The translations under genes and the position numbers were made by a program. Shown piece after piece: positions 7,479-14,766 of a DNA stretch of 41,731 nt. Every line of letters starts with the position of its first letter. Position 1 is the stretch's first letter. Under the pieces are notes generated by a model. That model did not search any database. It was not told the origin of the DNA and saw nothing but the letters and a program-made list of their open reading frames with translations. Source of the stretch: Thermoplasmata archaeon (GTDB taxonomy: Archaea; Thermoplasmatota; Thermoplasmata; Lutacidiplasmatales; UBA184); assembly GCA_021801925.1 (NCBI GenBank), contig JAKABH010000009.1:1-41731 (forward strand). The letters run 5' to 3'.

Positions 7479-8182
7479 TACCCCGCTCCGCCGCGCGGGC
7501 GCCGGGTCGGCTTCGGGTCGGCCTCCTTGCGGACGAGGAACTGGTGGAGCGCCTCCTCGCGGCGGTGGGCGACGACCGTATGGCCGGTCTGGTCCGACCA
7601 GCGGACCATCTCGATCGGGCTCGTCGGATCGTCGGTAACGAGGAGGAGGTGGCTCCCCGCCGGCCGTCCCGCGAGCTCCTCGTTCAGACGGGAGAGGACC
7701 GCCGAGCATTCGCTGCCGATCTCGTAGAGCTCCGCGTCGGGCGTGGCGGGCCAGCAGCGGATCCGCTCGCGGACGATCCGCTCCTCAAGGCGGGCGGCGA
7801 TCGCGCTCGCCGGCTCCAGCGTGGGGGGGCCGGGCGGGGGCCCGGTCGGCCGGATCCGGACGATCCAGCCGTCGGCATACGGGGCGTCGTTGAGCAGCCG
7901 CGGGCGGGTCGAGAGCGCGGGGTTCCGCTCGAGGACGACGGCGTCGACCGGGAGGCGCACGGCGCCGGTATATCGGACGCTTTCCACGGTCGCCACGCTG
8001 CGGCCGGCGGCGACGGTCCCGTCGACCGGGCGGAACTCGACCCGCAGGAACGGGCCGGCGAAGGCGCCGAGGGTGGCGAGGAGCCCGAGCCGGGCGCTCC
8101 CGTCCGCCTCCGCCTGCCACCAGACGTCGTGCTCCAGGTCGTAGAGCCGGTCCTCGGGGAGCGGGCAGCCTCGGATCTCCAT
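7478..8182 (-). CDS. Fusion of GcvH-like (lipoyl-site-lost) and TusA-like domains
   Basis: 234 residues. Residues ~1-113 align with glycine-cleavage H protein: the E-S-V-K lipoylation motif becomes VESVR at 66-70, and the trailing RLLNDAPYADGWIVRIRP is typical H-protein. Arg70 replaces the lysine that carries lipoate; its codon is CGA, two changes from a lysine codon. Residues ~149-219 align with the sulfur carrier TusA: Cys159 sits at the position of the reactive Cys, and GSHLLLVTDDP then GHTVVA...FLVRK keep TusA spacing exactly, but C-P-x-P has become C-S-A-V. Likely a protein-bound sulfur carrier or scaffold rather than a glycine-cleavage component (inference). The start ATG at 8182 follows a TATA box by ~29 bases; the gene is divergent from mat. 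Confidence 0.75.
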   Translation of the reverse strand: MEIRGCPLPEDRLYDLEHDVWWQAEADGSARLGLLATLGAFAGPFLRVEFRPVDGTVAAGRSVATVESVRYTGAVRLPVDAVVLERNPALSTRPRLLNDAPYADGWIVRIRPTGPPPGPPTLEPASAIAARLEERIVRERIRCWPATPDAELYEIGSECSAVLSRLNEELAGRPAGSHLLLVTDDPTSPIEMVRWSDQTGHTVVAHRREEALHQFLVRKEADPKPTRRPRGGAG

Positions 8183-8206
8183 CCGGCCCGGGGCAGGCGG
8201 TCGCCG

Positions 8207-8216
8207 CCCTATAGGG
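8207..8216 (-). promoter_or_regulatory. TATA box of the GcvH/TusA fusion gene
   Basis: CCCTATAGGG, itself a perfect 10-base palindrome, is centred about 29 bases before the start at 8182 on the minus strand. It supports the short start rather than longer in-frame alternatives. Confidence 0.55.
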
Positions 8217-8282
8217 ACGACGGGGTCTCCGCGGGCGGCTTTCGCCGGACGCACGGCCGTTGCATCTCCCTCATCTTCGCAA

Positions 8283-8292
8283 GGGTTAAACC
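8283..8292 (+). promoter_or_regulatory. TATA box of mat
   Basis: GGGTTAAACC, an AT-core element about 35 bases before the ATG at 8322. It is back to back with the minus-strand TATA at 8207-8216. Confidence 0.5.
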
Positions 8293-8321
8293 TCCCCCCG
8301 TCTCGGCCGACCTCGGTTACC

Positions 8322-9518
8322 ATGGCCCGGAACGTCCAGGTGGAGCCGCTGCGCACCGTCCACATCGAGGACCAAGCCGTCGAGCTCGTGGAGCGGAAGG
8401 GGCTCGGCCATCCGGATTCGATCGCGGACGGGGTCTCGGAGTCGGTGAGCCAGGCGCTCAGCCGGCTCTACCTCGACGAGTTCGGGAAGATCCTCCACCA
8501 CAACACCGACGAGACCCAGGTCGTCGGCGGGGCCTCCGAGCCGAAGTTCGGCGGCGGCAAGGTCACGAAGCCGATCTACGTCCTCCTGGTCGGCCGGGCG
8601 ACCACCGAGGTCAACGGCGAGAAGCTGCCGATCCACGACACCGCGATCGAGGCGGCCCGGCGCTACATCGGCTCCGTCTGCTCCCACGTCAACCTGGACC
8701 ACGACTTCGAGTTCGACTCGAAGATCGGCAGCGGGTCGGTCGACCTGCGGGGGGTCTTCGACCAGAAGGCGGTCCTCTCGAACGATACGTCGTTCGGCGT
8801 CGGCTTCGCCCCGCTCTCCGACACCGAGCGGCTCGTCCTCGAGAGCGAGCGGTTCCTGACCCTCAAGCTCAAGAAGAAGATGCCGGCGCTCGGCGAGGAC
8901 GTCAAGGTGATGGGGTACCGGGCCGGCGACCGGATCCGGCTCACTGTCGCGGCGGCGCTCGTCGATCGGGCGATCCAGAACGGGACGGAGTACCGCGCGA
9001 TCTGCGACGAGATCGGCGAGAAGCTCGCCGACCAGGCGGCGAAGCTCACGCACCGCGAGGTCGCCATCGACGTCAACACCGCCGACGACCCCGAGCTCGG
9101 GCGGTACTATCTCACGGTCACCGGCTGCTCGATGGAGGCCGGGGACGACGGGTCGGTCGGGCGGGGGAACCGCGCGAACGGCCTCATCACCCCGTGCCGG
9201 CCGATGAGCCTCGAGGCGTCCGCGGGGAAGAACCCCGTGAACCACGTCGGCAAGATCTACAACCTGCTCGGCAACCTGATCGCCCAGGACATCGTGAAGG
9301 AGACGGGCGGCAACGTCAAGGAAGTCCACGTCCGGATCCTCTCCCAGATCGGGAAGCCGGTCGACGAGCCGCAGGTCGCCTCGCTCCAGATCCTGCCGGC
9401 CGACGGCGTGAAGCTCGCCCAGGTGAAGCCGATCGCCGAGTCGGTCGCGAACACCTGGCTCGGCCAGATCGACCAGATCCCGAAGCTCCTGCTGACGGGC
9501 AAGCTGACGGTCTTCTGA
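8322..9518 (+). CDS. mat: Methionine adenosyltransferase, archaeal type
   Basis: 398 residues, the usual length of the archaeal S-adenosylmethionine synthetase family, which is only distantly related to bacterial MetK. It makes S-adenosylmethionine from methionine and ATP. Family-typical stretches are [32 protein letters not shown], the Gly-rich [16 protein letters not shown] and [18 protein letters not shown] 8322 follows a TATA-like element. Transcribed alone; SAM would feed methylation and radical SAM enzymes elsewhere in the genome. Confidence 0.97.
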   Translation: MARNVQVEPLRTVHIEDQAVELVERKGLGHPDSIADGVSESVSQALSRLYLDEFGKILHHNTDETQVVGGASEPKFGGGKVTKPIYVLLVGRATTEVNGEKLPIHDTAIEAARRYIGSVCSHVNLDHDFEFDSKIGSGSVDLRGVFDQKAVLSNDTSFGVGFAPLSDTERLVLESERFLTLKLKKKMPALGEDVKVMGYRAGDRIRLTVAAALVDRAIQNGTEYRAICDEIGEKLADQAAKLTHREVAIDVNTADDPELGRYYLTVTGCSMEAGDDGSVGRGNRANGLITPCRPMSLEASAGKNPVNHVGKIYNLLGNLIAQDIVKETGGNVKEVHVRILSQIGKPVDEPQVASLQILPADGVKLAQVKPIAESVANTWLGQIDQIPKLLLTGKLTVF

Positions 9519-9577
9519 GGGACGCCGCGACCCCTCCGACCGTTTCCCGCGCTCCGCCCGGCTCCCGGTCGGCGACC

Positions 9578-9588
9578 CTCTAAATAGG
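9578..9588 (+). promoter_or_regulatory. TATA box of the zinc-ribbon membrane protein gene
   Basis: CTCTAAATAGG is about 55 bases before the GTG at 9640. No in-frame start lies closer, so a leader of roughly 25-30 bases is implied. Confidence 0.5.
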
Positions 9589-9639
9589 GGGCCGGCGCAG
9601 GTACCGTCCGTCCCGGGTCGGGGACGCGGGGGGTGGACG

Positions 9640-10566
9640 GTGGCCGGCGGATTGGATTCCGGGGCGGTGGTGCTTCCGCTCGTCGCCGTCATCGTCCTCC
9701 TGGTCGTCACCGTCGGGCTCTTCCTCTACCTGCGCCAACGGCTGCGCACGCGGCGGAACGACCTGCTCGGGGAGCTCCGGTCGACGCCGGCGCTCGTGCG
9801 GGACCGGGCCTACAACCGGCTCGCAATGGCGCGGCGGGAGGCGGAGATCCTCACCCGCCGCGGGATCGACGTCTCGGGCCCGGCGGAGCAGATCGCTCAG
9901 GCCCAGGCAGCGTTCGACCTCCGCCAGTACGCCCGCGCCTTGGAGCTCGCGCAGTCGGCGCACGAAGGGCTCGTCCGGCGGGGCCGGGGAGAGGGACGGC
10001 CCCCGGCCCGCGGGGCGCCTCCCCCGAACGCCGCGCCCCCCCGACCCGGAATCGAGGCGGACCCGGTGCTGTCGGACGGCCCGTCGACCGCGCCCACCGA
10101 CGCGCGCCCCGCCGCTCCCCTGCCCAAGGGGCGCGCCGAGGCGCAGTTCCTCATCGGGGCGCTGGAGCGTCAGCTCGCCACCGCCCCGGCGACGCCCCAG
10201 GCCGCGGCGGCGCGGACCTATCTCGCCGACGCGCGCACCCGATTCGGGGCCGGGGAGTTTCCCGCCGCCTTCCAGCTCGCCGCCAAGGGCCGGAGGGCGC
10301 TCGGGGAACCGGGCGACATCGTGCCGCCCACCCCCGCCAGCGCGCCCCGCGGCGGGGCCGCCCGGCCGGCGGACGCAGAGGGGGCTGCGGCGTCGCTCGC
10401 CGACGCCGCCCGATGCCCCGCGTGCGGCTATCCGACGCCGGCGGGGGACACCTTCTGCCGTGGCTGCGGACGGCCGCTTGCCCCGGCGACCTGCCCCGCG
10501 TGCGGGGCCCCCCGTCTCGCGGCCGAGCGGTTCTGCGGCCGCTGCGGCGCGACGTTCCCGGCCTAG
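9640..10566 (+). CDS. Membrane-anchored double zinc-ribbon protein
   Basis: 308 residues, GTG start. One membrane helix near residues 9-30 is followed by a basic stop-transfer stretch (RQRLRTRRN). Two related helical segments come next: residues ~50-110 (RREAEILTRRGIDVSGPAEQ) and ~165-225 (LADARTRFGAGEFPAAFQLA), both ending in an A-x-x-L/A-A type helix. These are separated by a Pro/Ala-rich linker. The C-terminus holds two C-x2-C...C-x2-C ribbons: CPACGYPTPAGDTFCRGCG and CPACGAPRLAAERFCGRCG. The topology suggests cytosolic ribbons. Function unknown; such ribbons bind protein or nucleic acid. Its TAG stop shares the bases CTAG with the stop of the opposing nreA. Confidence 0.7.
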   Translation: MAGGLDSGAVVLPLVAVIVLLVVTVGLFLYLRQRLRTRRNDLLGELRSTPALVRDRAYNRLAMARREAEILTRRGIDVSGPAEQIAQAQAAFDLRQYARALELAQSAHEGLVRRGRGEGRPPARGAPPPNAAPPRPGIEADPVLSDGPSTAPTDARPAAPLPKGRAEAQFLIGALERQLATAPATPQAAAARTYLADARTRFGAGEFPAAFQLAAKGRRALGEPGDIVPPTPASAPRGGAARPADAEGAAASLADAARCPACGYPTPAGDTFCRGCGRPLAPATCPACGAPRLAAERFCGRCGATFPA

Positions 10567-11879
10567 CGGGGCGGGTCGAGCCAGTCGTCCAGCCGCCGCT
10601 GCGTGCGGGCGTCGTGGAGGACGGCGCTCTGCCGCCGCCAGCGGGCGAGCGGAACGGCGAACGTTTCCCGGATCAGCCGCTCCGCGTCCGCGAGGGTCGG
10701 CAGGGGCCGGGGTGGCTCGTGCAGCGCCGCCCGGACGTGCTCGCGCACGTTCCAGACGCCGAGGGGGAGGATCTCCCCCGGATGGACCTCGCGGAGGACC
10801 ACGACCCCGGCCTGGCGGCCGAGCGCCAGCAGCGCCTCCGATACGGCCAGCCGCGCCGCGTAGTAGCAGCCGCCGATCGAGGCGTAGGTCGTCCGTCCGT
10901 CGTGGCCCTCGTGGTCGCCGATCATCACGACCTCCGTCGGGCTCGGGTTCCAGAGCGTCTCGGGGTACCAGGTCTCGATCGATTCGTACCGCCAGGCCCC
11001 GGGAAGGAGGAGGATGAGCCAGCGGTTGTCGAGGGCCGTCAGCCGGTAGGCCCGACCCTCCCCCAGCTCGGGGAGCTGCCGGACCCGTTCGAGGTTCTGC
11101 TTGCCGAGGACGTCGTCGACCGCCGTGATGCTCCAGCGCGTCGGGACGAGCCGGCGGCGGCCCCGGCGGCCGAGGGTGCCGACGCTGAACGCCCGCTGGA
11201 TGCGGCTCACCCGCACCCCGCGCCCGTACAGTTCGGTGACGGCCACCCGGGCGCTCGCCGCGGTGTCGGAGGCCAGACGGTCGAGGTGGGGATCGACCCG
11301 CCGAACGTCGAGCCGGAGCTGGTCGATCGGCGCCGACGGGCCGAACGGGGGCGCCGAGTCGGTGAGGGTGATGTGGCCCCGCGGCGGCCGGCGGAACCGC
11401 GTCTCGCTCTCGACCGACTCCCCGGCGACCGCGAGCAGCTGCATCTCCTCGAGGAGCGGGATCGGCTTCTCGGCATCGGTCACCCGGATCGGGCTCGTGC
11501 CGCGGACGAGGCCGGTCCGGAACCCGACGACCTCCTCGACCGAGCGGCCGACCCACTCCTCGGGGGTGTCGAGCATCTCGGTCGATCCGTGCTCCGGGCT
11601 GAGCAGCGGCCCGAAGGAGACCTTCGGGTAGCCGAAGCGGCCGACGAAGACGGCCGGCGGCGACGAGCCGGAGAGCTCGCGGCCGGCGACCATCGGAAGC
11701 GTCCGCTCGAAGGCGTGGTACCGGAGCAGGAGGGGACAGATCGGCTTGCCGCAGAGCCGTTGGGCCGATCGGCATCGGAGGCACATCGTCGGGTCCTCCC
11801 GGAGGCCGGGGACGCTCCAGGCGAGGCCCGCGGACGGGGCGACGCCGGGGAGCGGCGGGGCGGTCGGGCCGGCGATCAC
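10563..11879 (-). CDS. nreA: DNA repair protein NreA-like
   Basis: 438 residues. N-terminal zinc-finger cysteines are visible in MCLRCRSAQRLCGKPICP. Then come blocks typical of the archaeal Nre family: FVGRFGYPKVSFGPL, RISRIQR-like VSRIQRAFSVGTLGRR, RRLVPTRWSITAVDD, and YWPETLWNPSPTEV-like segments. The last residues include QRRLDDWL, a good PCNA-interacting-protein (PIP) box, so the protein probably acts at the sliding clamp. Archaeal NreA has been linked to repair of DNA damage such as mitomycin C lesions. The GTG start at 11879 lies about 25 bases after a TATA box, supporting a leaderless message. Confidence 0.9.
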   Translation of the reverse strand: MIAGPTAPPLPGVAPSAGLAWSVPGLREDPTMCLRCRSAQRLCGKPICPLLLRYHAFERTLPMVAGRELSGSSPPAVFVGRFGYPKVSFGPLLSPEHGSTEMLDTPEEWVGRSVEEVVGFRTGLVRGTSPIRVTDAEKPIPLLEEMQLLAVAGESVESETRFRRPPRGHITLTDSAPPFGPSAPIDQLRLDVRRVDPHLDRLASDTAASARVAVTELYGRGVRVSRIQRAFSVGTLGRRGRRRLVPTRWSITAVDDVLGKQNLERVRQLPELGEGRAYRLTALDNRWLILLLPGAWRYESIETWYPETLWNPSPTEVVMIGDHEGHDGRTTYASIGGCYYAARLAVSEALLALGRQAGVVVLREVHPGEILPLGVWNVREHVRAALHEPPRPLPTLADAERLIRETFAVPLARWRRQSAVLHDARTQRRLDDWLDPPR

Positions 11880-11900
11880 GGAACGACCAGGGGCCCCGGA

Positions 11901-11910
11901 GGTATTACCT
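11901..11910 (-). promoter_or_regulatory. TATA box of nreA
   Basis: On the minus strand this reads AGGTAATACC, roughly 25 bases before the GTG start at 11879. Confidence 0.5.
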
Positions 11911-11955
11911 GCCGGCGGAGGCGGTGGAACGGTCCCTCGGCGACGGGTTCCCCGG

Positions 11956-13683
11956 TCACGCCGCGGCGACGGGCGTCCACCCGTTCGCCGCCCGGATCCG
12001 GGAGAGCGACAGGTGGACCGATCGTTCCCGGGCCGTCCTCGACTCCCCGTCCTCCGCCCGCGCGGGCACCGTTCGGGGCCCCTCCCCCGGGCGGGGCGCG
12101 CCCGAGAACCGGACGACCACGAGCGGGGCGAGGGCCATCGGGACGAGCCAGATGCCGTTGAAGACCGCGGCGAGCGGGTTGACGAACACGAGCCCCGCCA
12201 AGAGCGCCCCCTCGAGCACCAGGGCGTAGCGGGCGATCCAGAGGACCTCGCGGAGGGGGAGGGCGGCCTCGTTCTTCGGGGTCACCGGGACGGTCCGGAT
12301 CCGCCGGGAAAGGAGGCTCGCCATGCTGACCGCTTCGTACGGCAGCGAGACGGCGCTCACGGCGGCGGTGAGCCAGCGGTGGCGCCAGTAGATCCCCCAC
12401 CCGATGCCGGTCTGCCGGTAGACGAGGACGGTCGGGATCGCCGCGACGAGCCCCACCAGGAGCAGGTAGCGCAGGAGCGGGATCGACCAGAACGTGGCGG
12501 CCGGGTGCTGGAGGAACGCCTGCGCGAACGCGGCCGCGCTGGCGGGCGTCGAGGCGAAGCCGAAGACCGTGAGGAGCATGCCGAGGGGCAGGATGAGGTT
12601 CGTGAAGTGGGCCCCGGGCGTCTGCCAGAGGTGGAACTTCCGGCCGAGGGAGATCCGCGACCGGCGCGATAGCTCGATGAACTCCATCGCGCCCCGGGTC
12701 CACTTGTTCTGGCGCTTGATGAAGCCCCGGAGGTTCTCGGGCATCGCCTCGTAGGTGTGGAGCGGCACGAACCGGGAGTGCCACCCCCGGTCGGCGAGGG
12801 CGACCGCCGTGGCGAAATCCTCGGAGACGTACCCCTCCACGAATCCGCCGATCTCCCGGACCGCCGCCGTCCGGAGGAGGACGTTGTGGCCGTAGCAGTA
12901 GACCGCATCCAGGGCGTTCGCCAGGCGGGACTCCCAGACGAACTGGCCGACCCGGGACATCGGGGCGAGCGTCTGCACGAAGCGGGTGTCGAGGTTCCAG
13001 AGGTTGATCTGGCCCTGGAAGATCGCCACCCGACGGTGGGCCGGATGCTCGGCGTAGCCGAGCGCCTCCCGGACCCAGTCGCTCGGCAGGAACGAGTCGG
13101 AGTCGAGGAGGACGAAGTAGTCGAACCGGTCGCCGTAGCGGGCGAACCAGTCGTTGATCGCCCCGGCCTTGAACCCGCGCCGGGCCGGGCGGCGGACGAC
13201 CGTGTAGCCCCGCGGGACGGAGATCGCATCGACCACCGCGCGGGCCTTGGGGTCGCTGGAGTCGTCGAGGACGAAGACGTCCACCGGGTACTCCTGGTGG
13301 ATCGCCGCGAGGCATTCGGGCACGACGTCGTTCATCGTCGTGTAGAGGATCGCCACCCGCGGCCGCCCGTCGATCGTCCCGAGGGAGGGGAGCTCCCCCC
13401 CGGGACCGAGCAGCGCGACGATCTGCCGGGCGAGGCCGTAGGCGCCGCCGAGGAAGAGGAGGACGAGGACGACGAACAGGGCGACCGACGCCGAATGGTT
13501 CCAGCGGATGACGAACGTCCCCATCCCGCCGACCAGGGCCGCGAAGATCCCGAGGTACAGGCCGTAGAACAGCCGCCGCGTGCGGGGGAGGTCCGGCGGG
13601 GCGGTCGCGTAGTCGATCGGGGTCGCCCCCGCGTCGGCCGGATGCGGGAGCGGCCCGCTCAACAGCGCCCTCGGCCGCCCCAT
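11956..13683 (-). CDS. Membrane glycosyltransferase, family 2 (cellulose-synthase-like)
   Basis: 575 residues. Two N-terminal membrane helices (~37-60, ~66-88) precede a GT-A domain at ~105-340 with the processive family-2 signature: VLDDSSD (~138-144), DSD at 194-196, ED at 288-289 in GYVSEDFATAV, and QNKWTRG at 325-331 in place of Q-x-x-R-W. Four to six helices follow. Such enzymes polymerise sugars from UDP-sugars and extrude the chain. The product is not readable from sequence. The start ATG at 13683 follows GGGAGAAGG. The promoter carries two copies of a 12-base element (13719-13751) also found before the exported-protein gene at 14767. Confidence 0.85.
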   Translation of the reverse strand: MGRPRALLSGPLPHPADAGATPIDYATAPPDLPRTRRLFYGLYLGIFAALVGGMGTFVIRWNHSASVALFVVLVLLFLGGAYGLARQIVALLGPGGELPSLGTIDGRPRVAILYTTMNDVVPECLAAIHQEYPVDVFVLDDSSDPKARAVVDAISVPRGYTVVRRPARRGFKAGAINDWFARYGDRFDYFVLLDSDSFLPSDWVREALGYAEHPAHRRVAIFQGQINLWNLDTRFVQTLAPMSRVGQFVWESRLANALDAVYCYGHNVLLRTAAVREIGGFVEGYVSEDFATAVALADRGWHSRFVPLHTYEAMPENLRGFIKRQNKWTRGAMEFIELSRRSRISLGRKFHLWQTPGAHFTNLILPLGMLLTVFGFASTPASAAAFAQAFLQHPAATFWSIPLLRYLLLVGLVAAIPTVLVYRQTGIGWGIYWRHRWLTAAVSAVSLPYEAVSMASLLSRRIRTVPVTPKNEAALPLREVLWIARYALVLEGALLAGLVFVNPLAAVFNGIWLVPMALAPLVVVRFSGAPRPGEGPRTVPARAEDGESRTARERSVHLSLSRIRAANGWTPVAAA

Positions 13684-13702
13684 CCTTCTCCCCGACTCCG
13701 GT

Positions 13703-13712
13703 CGGATAGACC
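13703..13712 (-). promoter_or_regulatory. TATA box of the glycosyltransferase gene
   Basis: Minus strand AGGTCTATCC, about 22-28 bases before the ATG at 13683. It lies directly next to the TTTGCGCCAAAA element. Confidence 0.5.
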
Positions 13713-13716
13713 TCCG

Positions 13717-13751
13717 TTTTGGCGCAAACCCCGCCGCCGTTGGCGCAAACC
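13717..13751. promoter_or_regulatory. Two direct copies of TTGGCGCAAACC, candidate regulator sites
   Basis: TTGGCGCAAACC occurs at 13719-13730 and again at 13740-13751, spaced exactly 21 bases apart (two helical turns). On the minus strand the nearer copy reads TTTGCGCCAAAAC and abuts the TATA box of the glycosyltransferase gene. The same element is at 14720-14731. The two-domain winged-helix protein at 14144 is the nearest candidate binder. Confidence 0.55.
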
Positions 13752-13813
13752 GCGCCAGCGGGGCGCCGGCCGGGCGGTCCCGGGGGCGGGGGCGCCCCGC
13801 CGGCGGCCGAGGA

Positions 13814-13825
13814 AAGTAACATACC
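13814..13825 (+). promoter_or_regulatory. TATA box of the small membrane protein/regulator operon
   Basis: AAGTAACATACC, about 25-30 bases before ATG 13848. It selects the short start and excludes the low-complexity upstream extension. Confidence 0.5.
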
Positions 13826-13847
13826 CTCGCGCCCGGGTCCCGGGCCG

Positions 13848-14138
13848 ATGGATGCCGTCGCGCTGTTCCTCGGGGTGGTCCTCACCGGTCTGTCGGCGAC
13901 GCTCGCCGCCGTCGGGTCGGCCGCGGCGGTGCGGTACCGCGACGGACGCCTCGCGCTCGTCGCCGCCGGCGTCGCGGTCTTCGCCGTCGTGGGGGCGTTG
14001 GCCGCCGCCCACGAGCTGTCGCCCCGCTACGGGGGGGACCTGGACGTCGACCCGCTGCCGCTCGCCCTCCTGGTGCTCGCGGTGTTGCTGATCTACTTCG
14101 CCCTCCTCCGCGGTCCCCCGCGGCGGCCGACCCCGTAG
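13848..14138 (+). CDS. Small three-helix membrane protein
   Basis: 96 residues with hydrophobic segments at about 3-27, 36-58 and 70-88. A short charged loop (RYRDGR) lies between the first two, and an acidic loop with DLDVD lies before the third. No family recognised. It is separated by only 5 bases from the winged-helix regulator, so the two are one operon and the membrane protein may modulate or sense for the regulator (inference). Start chosen from the TATA box. Confidence 0.55.
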   Translation: MDAVALFLGVVLTGLSATLAAVGSAAAVRYRDGRLALVAAGVAVFAVVGALAAAHELSPRYGGDLDVDPLPLALLVLAVLLIYFALLRGPPRRPTP

Positions 14139-14143
14139 CGCGC

Positions 14144-14668
14144 ATGGAGCCGCTCCTCGAGCAGCCGACCCGTCGCCGGATCTTCGAGGTCGTGCGCGCC
14201 CATCCCGGGTCGAGCGCGCGGGAGATCCAACGGCTCGCCGGCCTCGGCTGGGGCGAGACCGCCTACCACCTCGACCAGCTCACGCGGGCCGGGCTCCTCC
14301 GCCGGGAGCGGGGCGGGCACCGGGACTTCTACTTTCCCGGCCCGATGACGTGGGAGGAGCGGCGGATCCTCCAGGCGCTCCGGCGACCGGCGCCGCGGCG
14401 GATCCTGGTCGCCCTCGTCGATCGCCCGGACCGGACCCTCGCCGAGATCGCCTCGGCCGCCGGCCTGAGCCTCTCCACGGCGTCGTTCCACCTCCGCCAC
14501 CTGCTCGCGGCTTCCGTGGTCGAGGGGCATCCGGACGGCAACCTGCGCCGGTACCGGGCCGCGCAGCCGGAGCGGGTCCGCAAGTTGCTCCAGGAGTACC
14601 GGACCTCGCTCTCCGACTCCTGGGTCGACCGGTTCGTCGAGGCGTGGAGCGGCCTCTTGGAGGGATGA
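14144..14668 (+). CDS. Transcription regulator with two winged-helix domains
   Basis: 174 residues. The first winged helix spans about residues 3-65: RRRIFEVVRAHPGSSAREIQ, recognition-helix region WGETAYHLDQLTRAGLL, wing RRERGGHRDFYFPG. The second spans ~70-140: RRILVALVDRPDRTLAEIAS, STASFHLRHLLAASVVEG, wing NLRRYRAAQPERV. A C-terminal helix follows. This tandem MarR/ArsR-like layout is common in Thermoplasmata and other Euryarchaeota. It sits between two promoters carrying the TTGCGCCAAAA element, so it is the natural candidate to bind that element. Confidence 0.8.
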   Translation: MEPLLEQPTRRRIFEVVRAHPGSSAREIQRLAGLGWGETAYHLDQLTRAGLLRRERGGHRDFYFPGPMTWEERRILQALRRPAPRRILVALVDRPDRTLAEIASAAGLSLSTASFHLRHLLAASVVEGHPDGNLRRYRAAQPERVRKLLQEYRTSLSDSWVDRFVEAWSGLLEG

Positions 14669-14719
14669 GCGGGCGTCGGCCCCCCTCCGGCGCAGCCCAC
14701 GAAGGGCCCCCGTGCGGGC

Positions 14720-14742
14720 GTTGCGCCAAAAACCAACTATCC
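14720..14742 (+). promoter_or_regulatory. TTGCGCCAAAA element and TATA box of the exported-protein gene
   Basis: TTGCGCCAAAA (14721-14731) is followed after a few bases by AACTATCC (14735-14742), about 25-32 bases before ATG 14767. The order and spacing match the glycosyltransferase promoter on the opposite strand, where TTGCGCCAAAA precedes TCTATCC. Confidence 0.55.
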
Positions 14743-14766
14743 CTCCCCGGACGATACGTACGGGCG

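Noticed and set aside
8286-9710. Long open frame on the minus strand opposite mat
   Set aside because: Its product is Asp/Arg/Val-rich without any domain, and it exactly mirrors the strongly conserved methionine adenosyltransferase; an artefact of high GC.
13719-13847. N-terminal extension of the small membrane protein beginning at TTG 13719
   Set aside because: The extra 43 residues are Pro/Gly/Ala low complexity, overlap the repeated regulatory element and the TATA box at 13814-13825, and are not needed for the three-helix protein.
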